A stretch of 64,000 bases of DNA from Wuchereria bancrofti (Eukaryota; Nematoda; Chromadorea; Rhabditida; Onchocercidae): the NCBI GenBank assembly GCA_005281725.1, contig SSBO01000001.1, positions 1,720,399 through 1,784,398 on the forward strand, in the 5' to 3' direction. The notes beneath the pieces were generated by a model, which was not told where the DNA came from, did not search any database, and saw nothing but the letters and a program-made list of their open reading frames with translations. Each line of letters begins with the position of its first letter. The stretch's first letter is position 1. A program made the translations under genes and the position numbers. This document shows positions 22,976 to 37,073 of this stretch, piece after piece.

Positions 22976-24549
22976 TCAATTTCAAATTAATTTTTTGCTT
23001 TTTTCTGTACTTGAAGAGATCCCTTTCATTGAAGTGATGAGAAATCCTAAATATAAAATATTTATTTTAATAAGTATTATTGTGTATGAATTAGTAAGAA
23101 TATGACAGTGTTAAACTGATCACATCATCTTAGCTAGTAGTTAAAGTTTCATATTCAAATCCCAAACTAATCAAGCCAGTTATGATTTCAGTTCAATTTA
23201 TTCAGTTTTTGATCAAATTAAGATAATTGTTGATGTTGACAGATTTTAAATCGACATTTGAGATCTTTTCATCTTAAAAGTGCAAGCATTTTATACTTCA
23301 TTTTGCTTCTCTAGTACTTGCAGCATTGTGCATATTTCAAAAAATTTTTATTGCTTACAAATAATTACTAAATCATCCATTGAAGCTTGTTATCGTTGAT
23401 AAAATTCAACTTCCAAACATCACATTATTTCTAGTTGTATCAGATGGTAGAAGATAATTCTTTGTTAAATTGTTATTTTTAAATTGTTAAATTTATCCAT
23501 AAATAATATTTCCTGTTGTACGAATTGAATAAAAATGAAAACTGTAATATTAGACCTTTTTTTTTAACACTTGATAGCATATAACAGACTTCAAAATATT
23601 TTCCGAAAGACACAAAATGGTACACAACTTTACACCGAATGCAAAAAATTATGAATCAATTAAAATTAATTTGAAACAATAGTAAAAATAAAATTTGCTG
23701 TAACTTAACTGAAAATGAATCACACTTTAATTCATTCGTATTTACGGATAAGTTTCAACTGTAATGTTAACAGCGTTAGCACGAATATAACAGAGATCAA
23801 AACTTAAGATCGGAGTGTCAGATTAGTTCTTCCGTTTTAAGAATTAATAGCAATTTAATTCCACAATGAAGTAAAACAAAACGTCAAGAACTGATCTAGA
23901 ACTGACTGTTTGATTATTTAATACAGCACATGTAATACTCTAAAATACTATTGAAAAGTAAACATTTCTTTTAAAGATAATGCATTTAGAGATACTAATA
24001 ATATTTTATGAAAATACGGAAAAAAAAAGTTTGAACTGAATTAGTAATTTTACTGCTTCATCAGAATAAGAAAAATCTTTTCCAGAATTCCTTCTTTCTA
24101 ATTGCAATTAACATCAAATTTCATTGATCTGTTTTGTCATCATGATAATAATGATGATAACGAGTAATGATGATCATAGTGTCAACTGATTATGACAGGG
24201 ATAATGTCAATAATGTTCGAATCATTCATTTCATTACAATATATTTCGGGAACAACGATTTACCTTACAATTCGCAAGTTTTTTCTTCAACAAAGTGTAA
24301 TTAAAATCTACTAAATAACTGGGTAAATAGCAGTAGGTAGCAAATTATTGGGTAGCCAACCGAATAAATAAGTGGGAAAATAGAATGAGTAGGACAAGAA
24401 TAGGTTGACATTGGTGACACTGCTAGTAGCGTGCCTTTTGCTCATTAGCTATCTTTGGGTAGACTAAATAAAACTATAAATTAGATCAGAAAAGCTCACT
24501 ATTCAGTAGTTTCCTCTTGATTATTAGATTTCAATTCAAACTGTGCAGA

Positions 24550-24597
24550 TGTGTGTGTGTGTGTGTGTGTATGTGTGTATGTGTGTGTGTGTGTGTG
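24550..24597. repeat. (TG)n microsatellite
   Basis: About 23 TG dinucleotides interrupted twice by TATG. Imperfect but long enough to vary between individuals. Confidence 0.95.
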
Positions 24598-25667
24598 GAA
24601 GCACAATACTACAAGGACATTGAGAAATGTGCCTGTCACATCAGTGTCAAGTTAGCTTCTAAAGAATTAGACTTCTAAAGAGATAAATTCCATGTGGAAA
24701 GTGATAATAAAATCAAAGATTTTTTTATAAAAACGAGTATCTTTGGTAGAGTTCCCGAACATATCACTGTTATCACATCCACTCTTATCACCTGCATTCA
24801 TTATCACACTTTAATAACAATGTGTTTTGTTCCTGTCATTCATTCATGGAGAAAACTAAACCAAACATAAAATCTCACAGATGTATGTGATAAGCTTAGG
24901 TTTTATTCCATAAAAACAATTGTGAAACATCAATATTGTTTATCCTAAACAATTCTTAACAGTTATACTGATACCACGAGATCTAATTAAGGACAAATTT
25001 CAAATTCTAGTTTGTTTGATATGTACAATGTTTAACTTTTCTCTTGCATCGGAAATGAAGAGCTATCTGTCGCAGCCACTCAAACTTTTGTTTTATAGAA
25101 ACAAAAGTTGTGTGAGGTTAGCAAGTTCGAATATCTCTTATAGCTATTCTCTTACTCCTTACTCCGAGCTTTAGTAATAATTTATTTTATTTCATTTATG
25201 AGTTCATAATTGCAGGTATTTGGCCGCTGACACTGCAGAATTCAAATATTTCAAAATGCTAATCTAGACGTATCACTGTTATCTATATAATGATCTAATT
25301 AGACTGTTTCGTGAAATGCATTTGTGATCACATTTTGCTATCCTTCTACCAAACATTTCAGATCAGTTCATTCGAAATAAATCTCTTCAAGTTAAACTTG
25401 GACCACTATAAGGACGTATTAATACAATGTGCTATCAACAATCTATCCCATGTTTATTTCGAAGAAAACAAAAATTTCAATTATCGAGTCAAGAAGCATT
25501 TCGAGAGGAAGCATATCAAAAAAAAAGTTCATTTGTTTAACTTCCTTTTTCAAAACTTAGCAAAATTTTAACTTCCTTGACCATTAGGATTTGTTTTTGA
25601 ATGCAGTTGTCAAACTTTTCAGTTTTTGAGAACAGTCGTGAGTCTTACTTTTCAGACCCATTAAACA

Positions 25668-25788
25668 ATTCTCTTCCCTTAATAGGCTATCATTTTTTAA
25701 TCTTGGGAAAAGTTCGTCGAATAGTATAGTATATCATGATAGCTAATCTGAAAAATTAAAAAATGACACCTATTAATTTAAGAGAATA
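25668..25788. repeat. Imperfect hairpin, arms about 34 bp, loop about 53 nt
   Basis: The left arm 25668-25701 and right arm 25755-25788 pair over attctctt, ttaatagg and tcattttttaat blocks with a few mismatches between them. The loop holds its own tatcatgata palindrome. No terminal target duplication is obvious. It could be an old MITE or a structured transcript. Confidence 0.65.
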
Positions 25789-26689
25789 AAAACTTCGTAA
25801 ATGAACTGATACTTTGTAGTAATTGATGGATTGACGATTCTACTATACTAAGATAATGATGTAGCAAAGTTTAGTTTTTCGAACAAAGCTCAAAAAATAA
25901 AAGCAATTTTTTTTTAAAATATTTCAGTTTTCCGTCATATTCATCGATCTTCAATCTAGTACAACTGACAATCATAACTACAAGTTTGAGAAAAACGATT
26001 CTTAGACAACTGATATAACTTTCTGGAATTCTCAAAATTGTCACTTATTCAATGGCAGCTATTTCTAATGAACTTTAAGTTTTTTTAGAATGTTGCAATT
26101 ACTTGATAATCTCATGAATTCATAGAAAATCTAAAAAACTCAGGTTTTTTTTTTTATGAATTAGCATCCCAGCTAATAAATATAAATGAAAAGAGACGAA
26201 AAACGTAATTTCTTCCTATTTTTTTTTTAAATAAATGATTTCTCTAAGTGGTAGTAATATGTAAAATCATTCCATGCGAATCAAAAAAATCCCCAAGAAA
26301 TTAATTTGTGAGGAAGCAATATGCTCGCTCTTAAATGTAATTTGGAATGTTTCCCACCATCTAAAGGTGATTCTCTGCGTTGAAAAAAATCAATGGAACA
26401 CTGAATGATTCTATAAATGAAGAAATTTCCACAACATTCAAATCAGAACGCACTTTGACAGTTATTATTAGTGTGAACATTAGCAAATATGTATTTATCA
26501 CATTTATTAATTCAATTTCAACTTAGCGAAAATTTCTTTTTCTGAAATTTGTGTCGAAGTTCTCTACTTTTGTGGTTTTGGAAAGAATTCTCTAAAATCT
26601 TTTAAAATTAATCAATGCGAAGCAAATGGTGCATATGTTTCACTTCTCTGAAAGCGCTGTTTATCCCAATTTACAAGTAAGTCTAATAG

Positions 26690-27230
26690 CGCCACATCCG
26701 AGTGGACAAGTTTCATTGTGAACTTTGTGACCTTTCACCCTTCTCATTCACTCTCCTTCACAGGTATCTCTCTCCCACTTCAAATCTATCACCCAAACAG
26801 AGCTGTTAACATCAAACCCACCTGTGTGTGTACCTATGGGTCAATATGTCACTACCATTCAAGCGAACTAATGCATACGCAAAGCAATGAATATAACACC
26901 TTCCTCCCTCCGTCTCTATCCCTTTGTCCAACCCTTCTTCCAGAATTACCGTACTCTCTGCCTGACAGAAGACAAATCTTCCAGTTCAGTTCATTATCAC
27001 TCTGAAATTAAAACAACAAAACGAACTTCCAGGGCGAACCATCGTAAAAATATAAAAGAAACAACTGACAAACTACCAAAATAAGAAGAATCTCCCACCT
27101 ATTGCAATTTGCAACTCAAAGAAAAATGCTACAAGCGAAACTCACTTCCATCACTTACCATAAAATCTTGCAATAAAATACTCCCACTCCTCTCTCTCTC
27201 AAAAAAAGGAAAACTTAGATAAGAACACAC
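26690..27230. other. C-rich, G-poor strand-asymmetric block
   Basis: Over about 540 bases the plus strand is rich in C and short of G, unlike its surroundings. It contains two open frames (26718-27005 and 26887-27084), neither with a domain or bordering splice pattern that I recognise. The asymmetry could come from transcription, an old minisatellite or a regulatory block; the sequence does not decide. Confidence 0.5.
26719..26735 (-). promoter_or_regulatory. Nuclear-receptor-type direct repeat with NBRE octamer
   Basis: On the minus strand this reads AAAGGTCA, CA, AAGTTCA: two AGGTCA-like half-sites three bases apart (AGGTCA-CAA-AGTTCA). The first half-site has the two 5' A bases that make it a full NR4A monomer site (NBRE, AAAGGTCA). 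About two to three bare octamers are expected in 64 kb of this composition; the paired half-site makes this one less likely to be chance. Confidence 0.35.
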
Positions 27231-30200
27231 AATGTGCCGACCCTATCATGCCTATATCTCCTCTTATGATAATAACTTCAAGTGGATTTGAAAAGAGACA
27301 GTTTAATTTAAGAAGAAGCAACAGCAATTGAGCTAAATGTTGGAAATTTTTGAAAAGTCACATTAGAATGAATGAATTTTGTTCCTTGTAATACGCTGTT
27401 AAATTTTCATCTTCTTATTGCCTAATTAATTAATTAATTAATTGATCAATTAGATGAATGATTGGTTTTCTTTGCTAGCAACTTGTTATCTGTATTTCTT
27501 GTCATTAAGGATCATTAAGATTGTGAAAGCATTACCTATAAGATTATCTATTTCTTACTTATGAAAAGGTTAGATCCAATCAATAACCAAAGGACCACAA
27601 TTTTGAGAATAGTAAGAATAGAGCTATAATAGATCAGTTAGAGCTTTTTTCAAGACCGATAATCCATTGGGACTATATCTGAATTTGAATGTAACTATTA
27701 CCGCCGCTTATGACTCGACCCATCAATATTACTTAAGTGAGCTAATTACCGCTGAATTGTACTATCTGTTGTCCGACTAAATGTTTTATTTTGAAGATTT
27801 TAAGGCATTTTGTTGATTAATTAATGTATGCTTACCAAAATTAGAAACTTTTAAACTTTTACTGTATTTTTTGGAGTAAAAAATGGTAGAATATTTGAAT
27901 ATAACGATGACACTTTTAAAAAATTACTGCAATAAATTCTTAAAAGTTGTTTTAACTTGCTTTCTCTTAATAGTAAAGATGTTTAATAAACGATTATTAT
28001 ATAATAATGTTAAATTTATTTATATATTCGAATAATTTTAGATTTAGTTGAAATTGAACTAATGCGATTGTGGGGAACTTAACATTATCGAATTATTGTT
28101 GAGTGGTATCAACGATCAACTTTAACTTACGTAAACGATACACTTATTGATAGTTTTATTTATAAAATTAGTATAGCCGAAAAGTCTAATATTAATTTTA
28201 AGGTCTATATGGAAGTCATCAAAGCCTATAAAAGGTATTAGATTTATATAAATAAAAATTAATTTTAAGCGATTATTACATATCAAAAAGAAAAGCTATT
28301 TAAGAACCATAAGTTTGTTAAAATTTCAAAAAAATTAGAATCTGATATAAAAAATACAATAAAAATGTTCATTTTTATAAATGTAATAGACGTTCGTTTC
28401 TATGTAATTTTAAGTTTATTTTTAATAGCTTCTGATTTTTATTCTGATTTTTTTTTATTCTGATTAAATATTGACTTAGGCTAAGCAAACACTTAATACT
28501 TTTTATATAAAAGAACTATTTGAAATATCTCATTTAATTGTTTGAATTAATTATAACAATTGAAAATGACACTAACAAATTTAATAATATCTGATGGGTG
28601 GTAAATAACTGAAGCAAAGATCAATTTTTGCTCTTTCATTGAAAATTAGAGAATAAAAAATTAAAATATATGGAAATCTGTTTGTGAAAGCTTATGAAAA
28701 TTACGCTTATAGATTATAACAATGCCTTGAAAATCGCGCATTAACTTAGATGGAACAGCTGAAGAAATTACTTTAATGAACTAACGTACATGTTACATTT
28801 ACATTAAGCTATTGCAATTTCAATCAAATTTTCCGCAAAAAGTTATGCGAATTGAAAACTAAAATATAAGAATAAAGGAATAAGTGAGAATACGTACGAA
28901 TACATTTCTCATTTCATTGTTTTTGTCTCAGTCAAACTTCATTTCATATTAAAAAAAAAAAAACTTAAATTATATAAACTCTCAAAGTCCAAGTCAAAAA
29001 GTCTCATCATGAAAATGAGAAAAAATATGAAAAGTTGCTTAAAGAAGTTATTTAAATATAATAAATGTCACAAGCGCAAAATGTGAGTTTTGGAAATAAT
29101 AGATAAAACTATCATATTATTACTTTTTTAATCGAAGGATTTGATAACTAAATTCATTTCAAAAGCAAATTTATAGTTAATAAATAACTATAAGCATAAA
29201 CTATGAATAATTATTTTCTTGATTTCTCATTTTAATTCATATTTATCATTGATTGAAGTATTTTGACAAATAAATTAAAATTGATAAAGATTGGTACTTT
29301 GAAATATCAGAGCACTGATTTAGACCAATTTATTTTAATTTTAGATAAATTTTCCTATTAGTAGCTAGTTGTTGTATTAGTCATTGATTTAACTAACTCG
29401 GAACAATTCTTTAATGTTGTTTGTTTTTTTTTCCTCGTTTTCTAATAAACGAACCTTGAAACATACCGGTTCAACTGAATCCTGAAAATCTTTACTTGTA
29501 AATATTGCTGAAGAAAAGATAAATAGAATAGGAGTGAAACGGAGTCAAATTTGCTTGGATAAGGAATTAAATTGGATGAAAAATTTTATTTGATGGCGGT
29601 AATTGTTGTTAATTTCTCTTAATTTTCTTTTCTTTTATCACCGAATGATAATAACAATATTAGTAAAGAAGCTGTGATAATCGAATGATAATAATTCATT
29701 GTCTCAAACTATCAGTAGGAGAGACAGTTTGTTGATTATTTCTCGAAATATTAGATATTGCCGAGTACAGTGATCTTGCAAAAGATATAAACAATAAACT
29801 TTAAACTTTCTGCTTAATTTACCTGTTGTCAACAGCATCTAACTATATTTCAATCACAATGATTTCCTTGAAATTCTCTTTTTTTGAAATTAATAGCTGG
29901 CCTGGACTACATTTTTTGGACGAATAAAATAGTGATACTATCTTTCTGATTCATTTTAGCATTTTAAAAGAAACAATTAATTAATCCTTAATTACTTCAA
30001 AAAAATTTCTACCAAATTCTCAAATATCAATTTTATAGTGCATTGATGTTTTAAATAAGCTTGCTAAATGATATTTTTTGTAATATAGAATTGTAATATT
30101 TTGGATAGCTTTTAAAATGAAATAATAAACTATTTAACTAATGATTTAATTAATAGAACATGGATATGTCCAATCGACAATAATTCTTTCTCCCTCTTTC

Positions 30201-30436
30201 TTTCTTCCTCCTTCTTTACATCTTAAAATTCTTTTAAATGAATCAGAAATTCTAAAAAATAAATGGAAAAAAGCCATAAAAAACTTTTAACTTTATGGCT
30301 TGGCCAGAAATGGTGAATTATTTGTCTTTTACAATCTATCAATTAACAATTAATAAAAAAAATTAACAAAACAAAGTTTTATTTGTTGTTAGATTTACTT
30401 TCAAGTATATCACAGCAATAAATTTAATTTTTTTTT

Positions 30437-30511
30437 CTTATTTGATTGAACTGATCATAAATTTGATTAATCTTATTTGATTGGACTGATCATAAACTTG
30501 ATTGATCTTAT
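30437..30511. repeat. Tandem duplication, 34-bp unit x 2
   Basis: tcttatttgattgaactgat at 30437 is repeated with two or three changes from 30471, and a third copy begins (tcttatt) before the match is lost. No coding meaning. Confidence 0.75.
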
Positions 30512-33323
30512 TATCAGTTTAACAAGTATTGGCATAACTCCGTAAAAAAGTAATATTTGAAGCGTTGAATATTAATTATTACTACTGATATTTCATTGTT
30601 ATTAAATTCCAATAAGTAAGTTTGTCATTACTTGTTGTATTCTTCCACTAATACTTTCATTTATGTAATTTTTTTTTTTCTAATACCTGAAACGGTAATG
30701 TCTCAGTGAGATTTTTACTCGTCGCTTTGCAAACAATCAGTTCTATCCTTGTTATTATCAATAAGAAACTTCACTAAATACTATGAGTCATCTCTATCAT
30801 CATTATCACCAAAATTATCATTACAATCAGTATTGCTCAAACTATCAGACATAACATATAGTATTGAATGAACAAATTAAATTACATTAGAAACATAGGC
30901 CTTCTCAATAATGCTAATTAATTTTGTTAAATTCTATTACTAAATTAACACATTAAGTATAATAGGAAAATGAATTGTATTTAACTAAGTAATTGCTAAG
31001 TAAACTTATACTTTATCATATACAAATAGATAAATTTGTCATTTTATCCTATTCCAATAAAATCCAATTATTGCCAATTTCTATTTTCATATTTGTAATA
31101 AGTTTAAGCGAGAGAAAAAAAACCAAACTTTTCATCAATTTAACAAAAATATCAAATGATAACTTAAATTTTGTTGATAATTTTGTTTTTTAAATAAAAA
31201 TTACGTCAATAAATAAATGAGTGATATAAATGAATGAAATCAAGAAATGAATCTGTTTTAATATTAGATGTATAATAGAAGAAATAGTAAATCTTTCATT
31301 GCTTTTGTTTATTTCAAATCCATTCAAATCATGCTTACTGCTTTAAATATGCGAGCAACTTTCTGATAAAAAAAAATTCACAGGCAATTTTATTCCTATC
31401 TTTCCTTTTTCATCTTTTTCTCTTTCAATTTTTCTCTCTATTCTATCGCTCATCATCAAAAATTACGCAAAAAGCAATTCATGCGTATTTTATTTTACAT
31501 CCATTCCATTGCTATAAAGAATATATTCAAAATTTGTATATTTTCAAATATTCTTATTTCTCTTTTTTTTTTTTGTTTAAGCAAATATTTTCTATTTCAT
31601 GCAATGATTTTTGATATCAGTGTCACTGTTATTATCAGTATTATCGTGGTTATTATTATCATTACTACTATTGTAGTTACTATCATTGTTATTTATTTAC
31701 TATTTATTATCATTATTAATTATTACTATGCTAATTATTATTATTTTGTTATTTGTGCTTTCATTCATTATCTATGATAGAAATATTTGCAAAATGTTGC
31801 AGAAAATTAGTGCATGAAAATAGCAATGATTTAGCAAATAGATAAAATAAGGAATTGCATTTTGTATGGCTTAGCATAAATGCTTTAATTAAAGATGAAT
31901 TTTAATTTGATAATTTGAAAGTGATAATCTTTATTAATTATTCCTTTAATTCTTATTAAGATAAATTGAAACACTTATCAAGAAGATGAAATGTAGAAAG
32001 AGAATAGTTTGCGCTATAAAAGTAATGGAAGAATTTCAATGAGTTTAAAAAAAAAATATATTTCATTTATGAATTTTTTAACAATAATTTATGAAAGCAG
32101 TTGAGTAAATAAGGAAGTAACAATCATATATTATAAAACTTTTTTTAATTTTACTATTTGATTATTAGACGGTAAAAAGGACCAAATGAGATTGTTTATG
32201 ATGCAAAATAATGATAATTTCTTCATGACTACAATTACTGAAAATGTTATTTGTTAAGGTATACATTTGTTTGACAAAATACAATGATATTTCACTCATA
32301 ATCATTTAATTAAGATCAGTTAATTAATAAATGAAATGGATGAGTTAATTAATGAGTACATAATATAACGAGTGTTTTACTTCCTATAAATTTCGATCAT
32401 TTTCAATGATTATTTTAAATTTGCATTTTCTTTAATCATATTCTCATTTTCTCTGACATAGTCTATTCCCTCGAACCTATGTTATTATTTGAAATTTGAT
32501 GACAGTCACATTCTATTATGTTAGAAAATATTTTGGAACAATTCTTTGAAAAAAGTTTAAGGAAATTTATGATACAATAGAATAATATATGTTGAGCAAA
32601 CAATAAGACAGATTAAGTGAAGTACAATTCTTGTTGGATAGTTTATTCGTAACGTTAACCTTTGAATTACTCCGAGAAATTTAACCTTAGCTCAACTATC
32701 TTTCAGTATTTTGTTTCTTCCATTTAATAAAATGAAATGTCTTATTTTCTTCTACTCATTGAAAAAAAAAAAAATTAGTCCAAATTTTTAAAATAGCTTT
32801 TTTTGTAAGAAATCATCTTATCTTAAATATGAATTAGATGGATAACATTACGAAAGTTTTCATAAGCTTTTCTACTTGTCACAATAATTGTCTCCACTAT
32901 TGGTTTCACTTTCATTTTTCTCTACTTTCCTTTCCTTTCTCCTGTTATCCTCTCTCTCTCCCTCTCTCTCTTCCCTTTCAAAGCACTTTTTTTCAGCAAA
33001 AGTTGAATGATATCGTCGCTAATGAAACTGTTCCCTAAGCGATACAAAACATTCAATAAAAACTTTTAAATTACTAAAATCTAAATTAATCAGTCTTCAT
33101 TTCTATAAATAAAAATTAAAAAAGTAAATATGTAATTTGATGTGGAATGAGTGGTGCGCAAATGAGATCGAACAGATAGATATGGGACAGAAAAGATAAC
33201 TTTGTCAATTGTCCTTCTGTATTAATTAATTTTGTACACATACATAGAGAAAAAGAGAGAGAGAGAGAAAAAAAAAACAATTCATTAGCGCAAAATTCGA
33301 AAAAAAAAAAAACAAAAAAGCAG

Positions 33324-33446
33324 GAAGTTGTTGGCTGGGTGTTAGCGTTCTATCTAATTTATCATATTAAGCGCAAAAAAGCGACATTATCCGCGGGTTT
33401 TCTTCCTCATCAATTAAAGAATTATGAATTAGAGCCAGATGACTGA
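33324..33446 (+). other. Exon-like open patch with a possible membrane segment
   Basis: After an aaaaaagcag acceptor the frame is open for 40 codons (starting EVVGWVLAFYLIYHIKRKK, ending in acidic residues) to a TGA at 33444. A hydrophobic run followed by K-R-K-K resembles the end of a membrane segment. The patch is richer in G+C than its surroundings. There is no start codon, no pyrimidine tract at the acceptor and no partner exon, so it may be a regulatory block that is open by chance. I do not recognise the peptide. Confidence 0.2.
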
Positions 33447-36400
33447 CATTTAAAGATCCTCGAAAAAGATTTCGTCCATTGTGTGTAACTTTTTTCTGTG
33501 TAACTTTTTTTTTCTGAAGGATTTTCGTTAAAATTTAAATTTCATCAACAAATTTTATCAATTTTTTTTCATGAAATGTTGTTATTACAAAATGCTATGC
33601 AATGAATGCATACTAGGATTAAAATTATGGTAGAAGTAATGGCAAAAATGAAACTTTTGTGAAAGCTAATGGAAATAATTCCTAAAAGATACTCTTATCT
33701 TACCTAAAAAATGCTCTTATCATTGATAACCTAAGCTAGAAATAAAAGAAGTCATTTATGCAATAAGAGGTAAAATCGAAATCCTAATAAAATAATAAAA
33801 TAAACCTTAAGCAAAAAGGAATTGGACAATTGCGCTTTTTGTACGATTTTATCTCATTAAAACAGAAAGCTTTTACTTAGCAAAAAATTTCATTTTTATC
33901 ATAATTTCCAATAGAATTAATAAAGCTATTATCTTATATATATAATTATTTATAATTATAAATATATAATTTTTTGAATAGAAATTTAATAAAAATTTGT
34001 ATTTCTGAATTTGAGAATTTTATTGTATCAAAATATTCAGAAAAGTAAAATTGAACTTTTGCGCACATTCTACATAATCATTATCGCCTTATATAAAAAT
34101 TGAAAAAATTAACAATTCTCAAAAATTTAAATCTAGCGTATTGTTTGATTCAATCCGATAGTATAAGAGGAAAAAAGAGCATTTCTCATTGTTTGATTTA
34201 GTGTTTTAATGAAATTTGATTTCAGACAGCTTTGGAATAGTAAACACCAAAGCTAAATTTGATGTGTTTAATTTAATTTTATTTTCCTTTTTTAAACTTT
34301 AATTTTTAAAATTTTGAATGAATTGCTTTAAAATCGAACAGGGTTATCATATTTTTTAAATTATTTGAATATATAAAAGTAATAGAGTAAAGATGATATA
34401 AACATAAAGCGAAAGTAGTATGAAGTGCAAAGAACTGTACTTTGTACTGGTTCCATCAAATATTAATGATTATTTATTTTGAGATATTAAATTAATATAA
34501 AAAGGAAACTGTCATCATAAATAAGTAATGAGAAAATTATTTCTTAATGCATCAAATAAAAACAGAATTAATATTTTTTTTTTAAAAACGGAATTAATAC
34601 ACTTTTGTGATCTTTTCAAGTTAACAATCAATTAATTCAATTAATTTAATATTTGTGATAGTTCGTCTATCTATTTCGCTTATTTAATTAATAATAGAAA
34701 CAGATTAGTTGTTGCAGTGACCTCTGTATGTCATTCGAAAGGTGCACAATAAACAATTCATTTTAAATGAATGATGATTAAAAAGTAATTTAAAAAACAA
34801 ATTGCAGTAAATTCTTATGTTGCAAAAATGATTAATTAGTAAACTCAAATTGAATGGAAAGTTAATTTTGTATTTATCTGTTTTTTTTACTTATTGTTTT
34901 TAAAACAGAAATGAAAATAATGCATAACCTATCAAATTATTTATTAAGAAATTAATGAAATTTCTAAATTATTTATTGAAAAAATTGTTTAAGTAACTAT
35001 TTAATAATTATAAAAAATTTATTGAGTGGAAAGCAACAATTTTTTATCGCTTCTTTCTTTAAATGAAAATACAAATTAATTTATAGTATGGATCAAATTT
35101 TTGTATTCTTTGTCCTTTCATATCACAATAATTTTTATTTGCTTCATAATTTGTCTAATTAGTTATTTTATTTATTATGTATTTGATTTGTCAAATCATG
35201 TCACATTTATCATATTATATTTTACATATCATATTTATGAATTAAATTTTTTATTCAATTTTTTCAATATTACAGTTATAATTTTAGCATTAATAATAAA
35301 TTCGTCATAATAATAGACGACTAAATTGAGCAAAAATAGAATTGAATTAAATTTGCAATGAAAAAAGAGGAAATTTTTTAGAAATAAACATGAATTAATT
35401 TATTTAATGGAAAAATTTCAGGAAAGGATAAAAATGATTAAAAGGTAGAAAAAATGTCTATCAAAGGTGTAGGATGACACAAATGCCACATTGCAATCAA
35501 ACAGTATGTGACATCATCAATTTGCTTTAATAGCAACTGCTAGCAGTAGTGGTAGTACTTTGTCAAATTACTATTTGCACATCGAATTATTGCAATTTTT
35601 GATAATTAAATCATTTGTCTTTTGTAAATTTAAATTCTTTGAAATCTTATAAAAATTTAAACAGACCATTATGAAGTTATTGTATGTTAATTCATTTTAA
35701 TTAGTTATATGGCTGAATAAGTGAATTTTGAAATATCTATACTTTGGACTTTACTTCGCGTTGCAAGTTTACTTTTTCAGCATTAAGATATTCATTGTAA
35801 TACATGTGTATCTTAAAACTGAAACTGCTAATCACTGATAATAAATATAGATAAGAGAATACGTTAACTAGATGTTAACATTATCAGTATTGTTCAATTA
35901 TTCTGTTAACGTTTATTTCTTGATGATAATGCTAGGATATTTGGTCGATGTAACAATCATTAATGAGATTTCTGGAAAAAAAAAGAAAGAAATATCATGA
36001 TCATAAGTGTTCTGGTCAAAAAAAATATCATAATTCTGACTCGCTGATTTTCTTTTTAGCAAATTAAATCGTACATTCATTTGTCTGTTAACAATAATAG
36101 CTGAACATTTCTTTTTTTTCTATTTCTTTTTTTTTTTTGCTTGTTTCAAATTTTTGAAAATATTTTACACTTTGAAATAGTCATACGAAAATTTGTTACT
36201 TCAATACTGTTGTAATATTGTACAAATAAATTTTATAGGTGATAAAAGTATGTGTTATATTTATTTCTAAAATAAAAAATACATATGAAACTAAAGCTCT
36301 CTCATATTGCAGATTCTTTCATAATTTCATAATTTGTAAATTAAATTAGCTTAAATTTTATGCTATCAGGTTTATGTATTATGTTTTTAAATCATTAGAT

Positions 36401-37073
36401 ATAACAGTGACAAAGATAGACGAATGGATTACAAGAAATGAATTAATCTCTTTCTGATTTAAATAATTTAAGTATTGTTTACTCTTTTTAATACAATGAC
36501 AGAAATAGGATTTTAAAAAATTAGAATTGAATTTTTTTTATAAAAGTTGAAATTTTAGATTATGAGATGATTGCATTTGACAAATAATTCAGAATTATAA
36601 TAGTAGTAAGTATTAGATTGTATACAAGAAGTGAGAAAATAGGTAACTTGTAGTTTTGACACTTCCATAATTACTTCTAATTATCATCAATAAGGCATAA
36701 AATAATCGCCGAATTATTGATGTCATTGCAAATGCAAAACATACAATGCTGAATTATAAATTAATTTACCAACTGACCATTAGCTTTATTAATTAATTAG
36801 CTTTATAGCTGAATAGAATAGCATTTTAGAAATACTAAAACAATTCTCAATCAAAGAATCTAAAATTAATTTTGCTATTTCACATGATGTCTTTATTATA
36901 AGTGGAAAAAATTGAAAATTAAAAGCTTACTTAGTTCGTAGGAGCAAAAAGTAATCAACACGTTTATTAATTTCACAATGAGACTATCATCAAAATAATT
37001 ACTATTTGATCAAATTAACAGATCTGTAAACCATATTACTCCATTTTATTCAACTACTAAATTAACATTACTA

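Larger units (their letters stand above)
22976..33000. other. Long intergenic spacer, first part
   Basis: No gene supported. Contents: CaMKK 3' flank (AATAAA at 23528), a (TG)n microsatellite, a 121-nt hairpin (25668-25788), a C-rich strand-biased block (about 26690-27230) with a nuclear-receptor-like motif, and a short tandem duplication (30437-30511). A segment with the look of a last exon, cag acceptor then QKLNDIVANETVP, stop at 33036 and AATAAA at 33055, begins at 32997; no partner exon was found. Confidence 0.55.

Noticed and set aside
27630..27780. Fifty-codon open frame after a TTTTTTCAAG, reading TDNPLGLYLNLNVTITAAYD...
   Set aside because: The texture looks protein-like, but frames of this length are expected many times by chance in 64 kb, there is no start codon or donor, and I recognise no family.
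31481..31777. 98-codon I/V/Y-rich open frame
   Set aside because: Built from att/atc/tta simple-sequence runs; low complexity with no domain or splice pattern.
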